From JBJXHG01 sp046160865 (GTDB taxonomy: Bacteria > Planctomycetota > UBA1135 > GCA-002686595): a stretch of 23,120 nucleotides of DNA. The notes beneath the pieces are model-generated. The model saw only the letters and a program-made list of their open reading frames with translations, was not told where the DNA came from and ran no database searches. Positions 1 to 9,078 of the stretch are shown in pieces. Positions within the stretch are counted from its first letter, which is position 1; each line of letters starts with the position of its first letter. The DNA is taken from positions 1 through 23,120 of the forward strand of contig JBJXHG010000099.1 of the NCBI GenBank assembly GCA_046160865.1, in the 5' to 3' direction. Both the position numbers and the translations under genes were made by a program.

Positions 1-662
1 TCCTTCGCACGCTTCTCGTCGGCGACTCCGCCGCGGTGCAGCACCTTCGCGAGTCCCCAGTCGACGACTTGCACTTCGCCGAACGCGCCGACCATCACGT
101 TCGCCGGCTTGAGGTCACGGTGCAGCACGCCCTTCGAGTGCGCGTACGCGACGGTCTGGCACACCGACTCGAAGATCGAGAGCAAGCGGCCGCGGTTGTC
201 GGCGGGCGTTTTGCGCTGCTGCATCAAGGAAGCGAGCGTGTGCCCCTTGATCAACTTCATCGTGAAGTAGGGGCGATCGTCGGCCATGAGCCCGAGCTCG
301 TACACCGGCACGATGCCGGGATGTTGGAGTTGTCCGCCGATCTGCGCTTCTTCGATGAAGCGTTGCACGACCGCGGGACGCTTCGCGAGCTCGCTGTCGA
401 GCACTTTGACCGCGACGTCGCGGCCGAGATCGGTGTCGTGACCTTTCAGGATCACGCCCATGCCGCCGCGCGCGATCTCGCCGAGCAATTGATAGTTACC
501 GCGGCCTTGCGGCACGAGCCTCGTGGACGAGGCGACGGGGTCGACGAGCGGCGATGCGCCGTGCTCCGAGCCCGAATCGGTCAGCAGAACTTTTGGCGCG
601 AGGCCGGTGCGCTCGGCGATGGAAGCGAGCACGGTGCGATGGGACTGCGGTTCGTCAGGCAT
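1..662 (-). CDS. Ser/Thr protein kinase, PknB-like, N-terminal part (cut by window edge)
   Basis: Only the first 220 residues lie in the window. They hold a short N-terminal region (about 1-55) and the front of a eukaryotic-type kinase domain: Gly-rich loop ARGGMG, catalytic Lys in VAVKVL, HRDLKPAN catalytic loop, and DWG in place of the usual DFG. ATP-dependent phosphorylation of Ser/Thr on partner proteins is expected, probably from the inner face of the membrane as in its neighbour. The ATG at 662 gives an N-terminus (MPDEP...SHRTVLASIAERTG) matching the upstream kinase almost residue for residue. No clear Shine-Dalgarno sequence precedes it. It starts 66 bp after the stop of the 729-3506 gene on the same strand, so the two are a tandem duplication and may be cotranscribed. 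By hand count about 20 of 220 residues differ. The C-terminal domains of this copy cannot be seen. Confidence 0.93.
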   Translation of the reverse strand, partial: MPDEPQSHRTVLASIAERTGLAPKVLLTDSGSEHGASPLVDPVASSTRLVPQGRGNYQLLGEIARGGMGVILKGHDTDLGRDVAVKVLDSELAKRPAVVQRFIEEAQIGGQLQHPGIVPVYELGLMADDRPYFTMKLIKGHTLASLMQQRKTPADNRGRLLSIFESVCQTVAYAHSKGVLHRDLKPANVMVGAFGEVQVVDWGLAKVLHRGGVADEKRAK

Positions 663-728
663 GGGGAGCTTGCTTCTCGTTCGTCGTTGGCCGCGCCGCA
701 GACCGTCGGGTCGCGCAGCGCGTGCGCG

Positions 729-3506
729 CTACTTCGAGAGCGCCGCTTCCGCGGCGCGCTTCCAGAGCATCGCGTCGGAGCGTTCCCACACTGCGGGGTT
801 CGACGCCGTGCGCGTGTCCCACTGGAACATCCCGCGCTCGTACCAACCCTTCGCCTCGACGTTGCGACCGAGTCGGCTGTAGATCAGGGAGCGAATGAAG
901 TCGTGCGCGAACGGTGGGAGGAGCATCAGCGAAGGATTGCGCCGCATCTGCTCGATGGCCTCGAGTGCCCCGGCCCAATCCTCGAGTTGGATCTTCGCGA
1001 TGGAGACGACCAAGTGGCGCCACGGCCACGTGCCGATCTGTTGGTCTTTTTCGGCGATCGTGCGCAGTACGAGCTCGGGGTCGTGCTGCGCGGAGTCCGG
1101 GTGCGTCAGCAACCCGTAGAGGTAGAGGGCATAGACGTTGGGCTGACCCTCGTTCGCGAGGAGCCGCGCGATCTCCTCGCGTGGCGCCATCCCGAGGAAG
1201 AAGCGCACGACGTCGAGATCCGCGCGTCGGCTTGGATCTTCCTCGAGCGCCAGGGATCGCTCGAGGCTCGAGAGCGCTCGCGCATGATCCCCGAGCAAGA
1301 ACTGCGCACAACCGAGGTTGTACCAGGCCTCCGCACTCGTGGGCGCGAGCTCGATGCAGGCTCGACATGCTTGCTCGGCCTCGGCGAGTCGACCGACGAA
1401 GAACAATGCATCCGACCAGCGCATGCGCGCGTTCAAGTCGTTCGGACGGAGCCCGAGTGCCGCCGTCTTCCACATCAATGCTTCGTCGTTGAGCGAGCGT
1501 TCTTGGAAGAACGTGCCACCCGCCGCCCGCAGCACGTAGTCACCGGGGTAGAGGTGTTGGACTTGATCGTAGATCCGCAGGACGACGGGTCGCTGCGCTT
1601 CGTAGCCGTCCCACAGCGCCGCGCTCAACGCCCAGACCGAGCCGGCCGCGAGCTTCTTCAGGTTCTCCGGTGCCGCGAGCTCGAGCAGCACGGCGAGGTT
1701 GTCCTCGTGGATCGCCTTGCGCAGTCGCATGCGGCCCTCGTCGGGATCGAGGTCCATCGCGAGGATCAAGAGGTTCTCGACCTTCTCCGACTTCGCGCCG
1801 TGCACGTGACGGCGCACGCGTCCCCAGTCGTCGAGCGCGAGCGCGACTTCCTCGGCGATCGAGCGCTCACGGATGCGCCTCAGCGCGGGCACGAGGTCCG
1901 CGCCCTCGAGGTCGACGCCGTAATCGTGAAAGGCTTGCGCGAACGCGGCATCGATCGCGACCTCGCGCTTTGGATTGCCGATCGTCGCGATCTGCTCGAT
2001 GCGCAGATCGAGGAGGCGCGCGCGCAGCATCTCGTCTTGCTCGTGGAGCGCGCGCTCGCGCTCGGCCGCACCGACGTCGAGCTCCGCCTTCGCGACGAAA
2101 TTGTGCGCGCGCTCGAGCAGCGCCGCGTCCGCTCCGCCGCTCTCGGCGAGCTCTAGAGCTTGCCGCGCGGCAACCAATGCTTCCGCGAACTGGCCGGACT
2201 GTCCGAACTCGATCGAGCGCCCGTACGCTTCCTCGACGACCGCGCGCGTCTGCGCTGCACGCTGCGCCTCTTCTTCGCCGCGTCGCGCGCGCTCGTGGTT
2301 GACCCAGTACAACGCACCGCCGCCGAGCACACACGCGCCGACGATCGTGCCCGCGAGCGCCATGGTGAGCCGACGCCGGCGGCGCTCTTCGTCCGCCTTG
2401 ATGCGCGCTTCGACCGCCGCGAGCTCGGCCTTCTGCGCGCGCTCCTCGACGGAGGCCAGGAACTCGTGCAGGGTTTTCGCGACTTCCTCGGCATTGGCGG
2501 GCCGCGCCTCGCGCGCGGGCATTAGACACGCGAGGCACAGGCGCACGAGCGCCGGATCGGCGTCGCACGCCTCGAGGCGCGCGCGCGCGGGTTTGAGCTT
2601 CGCGTGTGCCGCCTGCATCACGAGGGACTCGCCTTCGATCTCCTCGTACGGCGGACGGCCGGTGAGCAGCTCGCACAGCACGGCGCCGAGTGAAAAGACG
2701 TCCGCGCGCTCGTCGAGAAGCTCGACTTCGCCCTGCGCTTGCTCGGGTGCCATGTACGCGGGCGTGCCCATCACGGAGCCCGCCATCGAATCGGAGCCCG
2801 AGCCCGATCCGCTGCGCACGGTCTCGATCACCGTGTGCACGGTCTCCTTGGCGCGCTTCTCGTCGGCGACTCCGCCGCGGTGCAGCACTTTCGCGAGTCC
2901 CCAATCGACGACTTGCACTTCACCGAACGCGCCGACCATCACGTTGGCCGGCTTGAGGTCGCGGTGCAGCACGCCTTTCGAGTGCGCGTACGCGACGGTT
3001 TGGCAGACCGACTCGAAGATCGAGAGCAGACGACCGCGGTTGTCGGCGGTCGACTTCCTCTGTTGGAAGAGCGCGGCGAGCGTGCGTCCCTTCACAAGCT
3101 TCATCGTGAAATACGGCCGATCGTCGGCCATGAGCCCGAGCTCGTACACCGGCACGATGCCGGGATGCTGGAGCTGTCCGCCGATCTGCGCTTCTTCGAC
3201 GAAGCGCTGCACGACCGCCGGGCTTTTCGCGAGCTCCGTGGCGAGCACCTTGATCGCGACGTCGCGGCCGAGGTCGGTGTCGTGACCTTTCAAGATCACG
3301 CCCATGCCGCCGCGCGCGATCTCGCCGAGCAGCTGATAGTTGCCGCGACCCTGCGGCACGAGCTTGGCAGTGCTTGCACTGGGATCGACGAGCGGCGAGG
3401 CGCCGTGCTCGGACGTCAAGTCGGACAGGAGCACCTTCGGGGCGGCACCCGTGCGCTCGGCAATGGAGGCGAGCACAGTGCGATGAGATTTCGGTTCGTC
3501 GGGCAT
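729..3506 (-). CDS. Membrane Ser/Thr protein kinase with TPR-containing C-terminus (925 aa)
   Basis: Predicted signalling kinase. The kinase domain spans about residues 57-350, with GEIARGGMG at 61-69, Lys86, HRDLKPAN from 181, DWG at 201-203 and the GTPAYMAPE activation-segment end at 247-255. A Ser/Gly-rich insert (about 232-240) lies before the activation segment. A charged linker leads to one membrane helix at about 380-402. The roughly 520-residue C-terminal part is helical and contains clear TPR-like units near 695-770 (AWYNLG...ALSSLERSL pattern), suggesting an extracytoplasmic protein-binding sensor. DWG instead of DFG is a visible variation; the metal-binding Asp is kept, so activity is still expected. 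It is the first gene of a tandem pair with the kinase at 1-662. It is divergent from the secreted-protein gene at 3676. The ATG at 3506 was chosen because the same N-terminus recurs in the paralog; no strong RBS is seen. Substrates are unknown. Confidence 0.95.
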   Translation of the reverse strand: MPDEPKSHRTVLASIAERTGAAPKVLLSDLTSEHGASPLVDPSASTAKLVPQGRGNYQLLGEIARGGMGVILKGHDTDLGRDVAIKVLATELAKSPAVVQRFVEEAQIGGQLQHPGIVPVYELGLMADDRPYFTMKLVKGRTLAALFQQRKSTADNRGRLLSIFESVCQTVAYAHSKGVLHRDLKPANVMVGAFGEVQVVDWGLAKVLHRGGVADEKRAKETVHTVIETVRSGSGSGSDSMAGSVMGTPAYMAPEQAQGEVELLDERADVFSLGAVLCELLTGRPPYEEIEGESLVMQAAHAKLKPARARLEACDADPALVRLCLACLMPAREARPANAEEVAKTLHEFLASVEERAQKAELAAVEARIKADEERRRRRLTMALAGTIVGACVLGGGALYWVNHERARRGEEEAQRAAQTRAVVEEAYGRSIEFGQSGQFAEALVAARQALELAESGGADAALLERAHNFVAKAELDVGAAERERALHEQDEMLRARLLDLRIEQIATIGNPKREVAIDAAFAQAFHDYGVDLEGADLVPALRRIRERSIAEEVALALDDWGRVRRHVHGAKSEKVENLLILAMDLDPDEGRMRLRKAIHEDNLAVLLELAAPENLKKLAAGSVWALSAALWDGYEAQRPVVLRIYDQVQHLYPGDYVLRAAGGTFFQERSLNDEALMWKTAALGLRPNDLNARMRWSDALFFVGRLAEAEQACRACIELAPTSAEAWYNLGCAQFLLGDHARALSSLERSLALEEDPSRRADLDVVRFFLGMAPREEIARLLANEGQPNVYALYLYGLLTHPDSAQHDPELVLRTIAEKDQQIGTWPWRHLVVSIAKIQLEDWAGALEAIEQMRRNPSLMLLPPFAHDFIRSLIYSRLGRNVEAKGWYERGMFQWDTRTASNPAVWERSDAMLWKRAAEAALSK

Positions 3507-3675
3507 AGGGGGGGCAAAGTGAGCATCGCGCTCTGGTCACCGAGCGTACGCGACCGGGAGTTCGGATCACGATTCCTGGAATCCGAGGCATCGAGCGTGG
3601 CGACCTCGTTCGGCGCACCGGTCGTTCCGCAGCGCCACCGTCCTCGCGCTGCTAACCTCGGTGCACGGTGACGAC

Positions 3676-4782
3676 GTGATCTACCTCCAACGAGTCCTCC
3701 TCGCGTGCGCGTGCGCCGCGGTCGCCGGCGCGGCCATGGCCGCGCAAGGCGCGCGACCCGCCACGACGGCAAGCGCGACACTGAAGCTGCGCAAGGTCGA
3801 GGTCGCCGATCCCGGCATCGGCTGCACCGCGTTCACGATGCTCGTGCCGTCCGATTGGACGCTACAAGGCGGCGTCGTGTGGCAGATGCAGTACTCGAAC
3901 CTCGCGAGCGGCGCGTTCACGGTGCGCGATCCGCAGAGCAAAGCCGCGCTCGAGGTGTTCCCGATCATCCCGGCGTGCTGGGACGACGGCGGCGGCACGC
4001 GTGGATTCCAGACGGGCCAGAACTACATGGGCAACGTCGTGTACCCGCTGCCGCGGGACGCGCTGCAATACGTGCGCGACGTGTTCGTGCCGCTGCACCG
4101 CAAGAGCGTGCGCGACGTGAAGATCGGTGCACAGACGGACTTGCCCGACGTCACCAAGGCCGTGGAGCGCGGCGTGCAAGAGCCCGGTGTCGAGAAGCGC
4201 GTGCGCGCGTCGAAAGTGCGCATCGAGTACCAGGACAGCGGCAAGACGATCGCCGAGGACGTCTACGTGACGATGGTGCTGTCGCGTTCGCCGATGGTGC
4301 CGACGATGACGATGTGGGCGCTCGAGCACCAGTACTCGTTCCGCGCGGAGAAGGAGAAGCTCGACGCGCTCGCGCCGCTCTTGCAGACGATGATCGCTTC
4401 CGTGCGCATCGAGCTCGCGTGGTACGCGGGCTACGCGCAGGTCCTGGACCTCTGGCGCCAAGGCCAGATGCAGTCGATCCGGGACGCCGGCGAGATCTCG
4501 AAGCGCCTCTCGCGCAACAACGACGCGCTCATCGCGTCGATGCGCTCGGCCTGGCAAACGCGCCAGGCGTCCGCGGATCGTACGTCGCGCGAGTTCGGCG
4601 AGTACGTGCGCGGCGTGGAGACGTACGACCATCCGTACGAAGAGAGCGAGATCCAGCTCCCGTCGGGCTACGACGACGTGTGGACCAACCCGCGCGGCGA
4701 GTACGTGTTCTCGAACGAAGCGGGCTTCGATCCGAACGTCGGCTCGACGGTGGAGTGGCGCAGGTTGCAGGCGGCGAAGTGA
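3676..4782 (+). CDS. Secreted protein of unknown function with conserved LPSGY...W C-terminal region
   Basis: No function is assigned. A GTG start at 3676 gives a compact signal peptide (positively charged start, hydrophobic core, AMA|AQG cleavage site) and has GGTGA a few bases upstream; an in-frame GTG at 3661 would add five residues. The mature protein begins with a region that mentions a PSDW motif, as in secreted domains of the PsbP/Mog1/DUF1795 type, but that resemblance is weak. The C-terminal end (IQLPSGYDDVWTN, then GEYVFSN, FDPN and VEWRR) is the kind of ending I recall from many uncharacterised secreted bacterial proteins. It is Trp/Tyr-rich and has no obvious catalytic motif. The next gene begins 13 bp after its stop, so the two are probably cotranscribed. 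Length from 3676 is 368 aa. Confidence 0.85.
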   Translation: MIYLQRVLLACACAAVAGAAMAAQGARPATTASATLKLRKVEVADPGIGCTAFTMLVPSDWTLQGGVVWQMQYSNLASGAFTVRDPQSKAALEVFPIIPACWDDGGGTRGFQTGQNYMGNVVYPLPRDALQYVRDVFVPLHRKSVRDVKIGAQTDLPDVTKAVERGVQEPGVEKRVRASKVRIEYQDSGKTIAEDVYVTMVLSRSPMVPTMTMWALEHQYSFRAEKEKLDALAPLLQTMIASVRIELAWYAGYAQVLDLWRQGQMQSIRDAGEISKRLSRNNDALIASMRSAWQTRQASADRTSREFGEYVRGVETYDHPYEESEIQLPSGYDDVWTNPRGEYVFSNEAGFDPNVGSTVEWRRLQAAK

Positions 4783-4795
4783 GCGACGTCGGGGC

Positions 4796-5167
4796 GTGAG
4801 AGTGCGGACGGCTCGCATCGCATGCGGAGTGATCACCTTCGCGGGGATCGCGGCGCTGGCTCTTGGTGTCATGGCGTACCAGCGGTGGCAGAGCAAACCA
4901 TGGACGGCGAACGAGCTCCGTGATTGGTACGGGAGTCACGCTGAGCATCGCTTCCCGCCCAGCCCGGTTTTCTATCGGGGGTCGGATGAGGAGTTCCATC
5001 ACTTCGCCATTCGCTCCATGGACACTTGGGTGACGCCGCGCGTGCGACGAGCGGAGATCGAGCTCGAAGTACACCCGTGGGTCAGCGCCTCCACGGGTCC
5101 GTTTCCCGGCTACTACACCGTTGATCCGCGCGCCGGCTTCCGAAAGGTGAACTCGGTCGGTCGATGA
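4796..5167 (+). CDS. Small membrane-anchored or secreted hypothetical protein (123 aa)
   Basis: Not recognised. A short basic N-terminus (MRVRTAR) is followed by one hydrophobic segment at about residues 9-28 (ACGVITFAGIAALALGVMAY), which fits a signal anchor with the rest outside the cytoplasm. The remainder is Trp/Tyr/Phe-rich with no catalytic motif seen. The GTG at 4796 follows a GGGG run at 4791-4794 that may serve as a weak ribosome binding site; a GTG at 4802 is an alternative start. The gene lies just after the secreted-protein gene ending at 4782, suggesting a two-gene operon. It runs convergently toward the frameshifted gene ending at 5267. Confidence 0.6.
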   Translation: MRVRTARIACGVITFAGIAALALGVMAYQRWQSKPWTANELRDWYGSHAEHRFPPSPVFYRGSDEEFHHFAIRSMDTWVTPRVRRAEIELEVHPWVSASTGPFPGYYTVDPRAGFRKVNSVGR

Positions 5168-5212
5168 CGGGCACGCACGCAGTCGGCGTGCAACAGACCG
5201 CGGATCGGCGTG

Positions 5213-5264
5213 GACGTGGGACCGTTCGTGCCGCAGGCCTGCCCGCCGACGGTCATTCCACGTC
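5213..5264. terminator. Hairpin between convergent genes, possible bidirectional terminator
   Basis: GACGTGG at 5213-5219 pairs with CCACGTC at 5258-5264, and GACCG at 5220-5224 pairs with CGGTC at 5250-5254, with a 3-nt bulge. The loop is 25 nt and contains the palindrome GCAGGCCTGC. It sits between two converging stop codons (5167 and 5267). No T-tract is present, so an intrinsic terminator is only a possibility. Confidence 0.35.
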
Positions 5265-5266
5265 GG

Positions 5267-6288
5267 TCAGTTGCGCGGCGTTGTCGCTCCGCCCTTCTCG
5301 ACGAAGAGGATGTCCTCGACGAGCTTGACGGCGCCGTAGCGATAGTCGACCAGCACCCGCGACGCGGGCGACTCGATGCGCAGCGGCTCGAAGAGACTGG
5401 CACGACGCTGTTCGACGGCGGGCGTGCCGTTCGACGGTGCGCGCGCGATCGAAGCGCGCAGTAGTTTCTCGAGCTCGTCCGCACCGCTGTCGTTCGGCGC
5501 GTCGACCGCCAATCGGATCGCGACCTCTCCGCGTGCTTCGGTGAGATCGAACTCGAGGCCGCGCACGTGTGCGGCGAACACGCGTTCCTCGTCGCGCTCG
5601 AGCGCAGTCAGCTCGCAGAGAATCCGCAACCCGCGCGCGAAGAATCCCGTCTCGTCGAGCGCGGGGTCGGCGATGCTGCTGGCGGCGAACACGAGCGAGC
5701 CGACCGCTGGTGTCGCTCGAATCACCGGTGCGCGAGCCGGGCCGCGGGCGCTCGTCGAATTCGACTTCTGTGCCGACGCGAGGTTGCGCGCGTGGCCGTC
5801 GACCACGAGCAAGGCGTGCTCCAGCACGGTCGACGAGCTCGCGAGCACCGCGACGCGGACGGCGCCCTCGCGGGCGGGCAGCAAGCAAACGTAAGGAAAG
5901 GCGTCGGCCGTTCCGCCTTGCAGCACGTCGCGACCAGAGATCCGCACTGCACGCGAGGTCGCCGCCAGGCGGCGTCGAACTTCGAAGTGCCGATCGCGAC
6001 GGCCGCGACGCCGGCGTCGCGCCCCCGCGAGCCGTACAGCGTGACCGAACGGATGTCGACGAACGGATCGAGACCGAACGTCGACTGAATGCGGTCCGCG
6101 TCGAACTCGCGCTCGAAGTGCTGACCGGCGTCGTGCAGCGCGCGCAGCAGCGCCGACCGCGACAACGCTTCGAAGTCGATGTGCAGGATCCACGGCGTCT
6201 CCGCGCCGACGAGACGAGCGTCGAGAGAACCCGCCGAAGCTCCCGTGGCGAGTGCGAGCACGGCGACGCCGGCGAGTCGAGCGATCAT
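5267..6288 (-). pseudogene. Secreted protein of unknown function, broken by a frameshift near 5957-5967
   Basis: The 5' part reads well from the ATG at 6288. It has an AAAGGA ribosome binding site 8 nt upstream, a clear signal peptide (MIARLAGVAVLALATGASAG) and then protein-like sequence (ETPWILHIDFEAL, DPFVDIRSVTLYGSRG, GTSKFDAAWR). After about 5967 that frame becomes low-quality Arg/Cys-rich sequence. The frame offset by one base then carries protein-like sequence (ISGRDVLQGGTADAFPYVCLLP onward, including LVFAASSIADPALDETGFFARGL and VDYRYGAVKLVEDILFVEKG) to a TGA at 5267. Joining the frames, as if one base were missing in a GGCGGCG stretch, gives about 340 residues. Whether this is a true mutation, programmed slippage or a sequencing error cannot be told here. 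I recall secreted planctomycete proteins with similar ETPWILHID openings, but their function is unknown. Confidence 0.75.
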
Positions 6289-6352
6289 CGAAGTCGTCCT
6301 TTCCGCGTACTCGGGGACGAGCGGCGCGTGGAGCGGTTCTTCGACGGCGGAC

Positions 6353-6397
6353 TTCCGTCCACTGAAGTCGTAGCAGGCCGTCTCCGTGTGGACGGAA
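6353..6397 (-). terminator. Perfect 9-bp inverted repeat downstream of the large secreted protein gene
   Basis: TTCCGTCCA at 6353-6361 is the exact reverse complement of TGGACGGAA at 6389-6397, with a 27-nt loop. It lies between the stop of the minus-strand gene at 6466 and the start of the gene at 6288. It could act as a transcription terminator or an operator. The long loop and the absence of a T-tract make the assignment tentative. Confidence 0.3.
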
Positions 6398-6465
6398 ACG
6401 ACGCCGCCGCGAGACCTTGGATCCCGCGGCGGCGTGCGCTCGACGAAACGTTCGACTCGTCCGGA

Positions 6466-8937
6466 TCAGCGCGCCCAGCGGATCAGCACGCCGTTCGTGA
6501 TGTTGAACGCGGCACTCGTGCAGAAGCTCGCGCTGTTGCGGTACCACGCTTGGTATCCGTACGTTCCACCGTCGAACGAGACGCCGCCCTTGTTGTGGAG
6601 AGCGAGCTCGCTCCCGACCGGGTAGCTCACCGCGCCGGCGGTGGCGGACTTCGTCGCGATGCGGATCATGCCCGCACCGATGCAGCCGAGGCCGTCACCG
6701 AACACGCTCGGGTTGGCCGGCGCGCTCTGCTCGAAGATGCACAGCGCGACGGCCGGAACTCCGCTGACGGAGAGCACGGCCGTGTCGTTCACGGTCGAAG
6801 GCGTCCCGTTGAGCGTCACGAGCGCGCCCGCTGCGTTCGCGGAGTTCGCGCAGCCGTGCGCCGGGAAGCCGTTGTTGCCGCACGGACATGCGCCGGCAGA
6901 GCCGTCGCCCTTGCAGAAGTAGCTCCACGTACCGCCTTCGTACGTGTCGACGAGCGCACCCATGATGTCGCTGTGTCCCGCGAACAGATTCTTGTGGAAC
7001 GCGACCATGAAGCGTTTGTTCGGGCCACCGGAGCCAGCGGCCGACGCCATGCGCGGGATGCCTTCCCACGACGTCGAGAAGCCGAGCGTCATGTGCGTCT
7101 GCGCGAGCTGCAGCGAGTTGCCGACCACGCGCAAGTCCGACGCGAACACGTCGTAATCGCCCTGGTCCGGCTCGAACTCCTCGTGGTACGCGACGAGGAA
7201 GTGCTGGCCGTCGGTGTCGACCGACGGCTGGCCCTGATCCTTCAGGAACCAAGTCGACTCGGCCGTGCTCAAGTTGAGCTCCTGCACGACGGTCGCGCCG
7301 TCGAGGAGCGACACGACGATGTCCCAGTCGGTGCCGAAGTCCCGCATGTACGCGACCATCGTGCGTTGACTGCCGATGAGCGGGCTCGACACGCTCGAGT
7401 AGATGTCGTCGTTGAACGCGGTGATCTGGAACGGGGAGCTCAGCGTGAGCCCGTCGAAGCGGATGCGGCCGCCCCAGATGTTCGAACCGCCGCTCACGTG
7501 GCGTTCCCACGAGATCATCCACGTCGAGCCGCCGTTCGACTTCGACACGCTCGGGAACTCGTCGCGCGTGCCGCCGGAGTTCGAGAGATAGTTCGGTGCC
7601 GTGACCGACGTGTTCGCGCCGACGAGGCGCACGAGGATGTCGTAGTCCGCGAACGTGTCGTACTCGCGCTCGTACGCGACGCAGTAGTACGCGGGTCCGC
7701 TCGGATACGGGTCACCGCCGACGGACGGGTGGCGCTTCGGTCCGCCACCGCTCTCGCCGCCGCTGATGAAGAACTCGTTGCTCATCGCGGAGATGTCGGC
7801 TTCGATCGTGCGGCCACGAATCTCGCGCGAGCCGCTGCCGTCGACGCTGCTCACGGCGAGGAACTGCGTCGCCGAGCGCAGGTTCGCGCACTTCACGTCA
7901 TCCCAGGACGCATTGTTCACGTTGACGTAGCCGCCCCACACCGGCGAGCCCGCGGCGTTGCACATGTGGTAGTAGACGTCGTTGTCGCCGCCAGCGGCGC
8001 GCTCCTCGAACACGACGAGCCAGCGCTGCGTCGTGGCGTCGTACGCGACGTCGGGCAAGTAATCGTTGAAGGTCGTGTCGTCGATCGGGAACGTGCTCAC
8101 GACGGGATCGATCACGAGCGGCAGCGCGGCCGTGGCCAGGAAGTTCCTGTCGACGCGGATCGAGATCGATCCGTCTTGGAGCTCGGTCGGCGCTTCCACG
8201 CGGCGGCCTTCGGCGTCGATCGCGACGGCGCGGCCGTAGCTCACGTGACCGAACTCCGAGCGGAACTCGAAGCCGTCGGCGCCGTGAGCGGCGGCGAGCT
8301 CGCTCGCGATCGGCACGCGCACGACGAGGTCACCGGTGCTGGGCAGCGAGCGGAAGACGAAGAGCTGCTCGATCGACTCGGGCGCGAGCTCGTACGTCTC
8401 GACGAACGCGCCGCGATCGATCTCGATGCGGTGCTCGGTGCGCGTCGCCGGCGCGGAGCGCTCGAACGCGAGCGGCTGTCCGTCGAGCGTCACGACGTCC
8501 GGCGACAGCGTGAGCGGATAGTGACGCGGCTGCTGCGAGCTGAAGAGCGGGTAGTACGTCGCACCGGTCTCGTCGAACGATGCCTTGTAGTGCGCGCCAC
8601 GTGCCCACAGAGATCCGTCGCCAGGCGCGTCGTAGTGCATCACGGTGTGGTCGACGCCGAGCGGCACGGACGGAGCGAAAGCCGGCATGGCGACACCGTC
8701 GCCGAGCTCCGAGTTCGCCTTCGCCTGCTCGTCCACCGCAGCCGGCGCGTCGATGGGTCGCGCGGGCGGCGACTCGAACGGCCGCGCCATCTCGGGTGCC
8801 GTCTTCGCGCCATCCGACGCAGCGATGGGCGCGAACACGCGCTCTTGCGCGTGTGACGTGCCTCCGAGCGACGCGGTGAGCGGGGTCGTGAGGAGTAGAG
8901 CGAGCGCCGTGTCACGGCGGATCGAGAAAGGCTGCAT
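6466..8937 (-). CDS. Large secreted protein with Cys-rich C-terminal module (823 aa)
   Basis: The ATG at 8937 is preferred because it starts a signal peptide (MQPFSIRRDTALALLL, cleavage after SHA before QERVF); the frame is open 26 codons further upstream, but that stretch is Arg-rich. An N-terminal region (about 100-300) resembles domains of large secreted surface proteins (LPLVIDPVV motif at its end). Several repeats follow in which a WLVVFEE/FLVAYHEE/MVAYMRDF-type strand alternates with Asp/Asn-rich loops, suggesting a beta-propeller-like repeat domain. The last about 150 residues carry a Cys-rich module (FCKGDG...CPCGNNG...GCANS, then GALVTLNGTPS). I associate this module with the C-termini of many secreted proteins in some planctomycete lineages; that is from memory. 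No enzymatic motif was found, and a role at the cell surface is inferred. Confidence 0.88.
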   Translation of the reverse strand: MQPFSIRRDTALALLLTTPLTASLGGTSHAQERVFAPIAASDGAKTAPEMARPFESPPARPIDAPAAVDEQAKANSELGDGVAMPAFAPSVPLGVDHTVMHYDAPGDGSLWARGAHYKASFDETGATYYPLFSSQQPRHYPLTLSPDVVTLDGQPLAFERSAPATRTEHRIEIDRGAFVETYELAPESIEQLFVFRSLPSTGDLVVRVPIASELAAAHGADGFEFRSEFGHVSYGRAVAIDAEGRRVEAPTELQDGSISIRVDRNFLATAALPLVIDPVVSTFPIDDTTFNDYLPDVAYDATTQRWLVVFEERAAGGDNDVYYHMCNAAGSPVWGGYVNVNNASWDDVKCANLRSATQFLAVSSVDGSGSREIRGRTIEADISAMSNEFFISGGESGGGPKRHPSVGGDPYPSGPAYYCVAYEREYDTFADYDILVRLVGANTSVTAPNYLSNSGGTRDEFPSVSKSNGGSTWMISWERHVSGGSNIWGGRIRFDGLTLSSPFQITAFNDDIYSSVSSPLIGSQRTMVAYMRDFGTDWDIVVSLLDGATVVQELNLSTAESTWFLKDQGQPSVDTDGQHFLVAYHEEFEPDQGDYDVFASDLRVVGNSLQLAQTHMTLGFSTSWEGIPRMASAAGSGGPNKRFMVAFHKNLFAGHSDIMGALVDTYEGGTWSYFCKGDGSAGACPCGNNGFPAHGCANSANAAGALVTLNGTPSTVNDTAVLSVSGVPAVALCIFEQSAPANPSVFGDGLGCIGAGMIRIATKSATAGAVSYPVGSELALHNKGGVSFDGGTYGYQAWYRNSASFCTSAAFNITNGVLIRWAR

Positions 8938-9078
8938 GGGATCGACTCGGTAGGTGGTTGCGCGGAGACGCGCGGGCTCCACCGGAAGTCGGTGCGGCGC
9001 GCTCCGAACCCTCACCTGCAGGCGCTCCGCCGGCCTAGACAGGGAAAGCGGAGAAAGTGCGCGTTCCGCGCGCGGCGG

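Noticed and set aside
36..2156. Long plus-strand open frame opposite the kinase genes
   Set aside because: It is antisense to clear kinase sequence, Arg/Glu-rich, and arises from high G+C; the minus strand carries all recognised motifs.
5569..8856. Plus-strand open frame of over 1000 codons
   Set aside because: It is the mirror of the large secreted protein and the frameshifted gene; it is Arg-rich with no recognisable domain.
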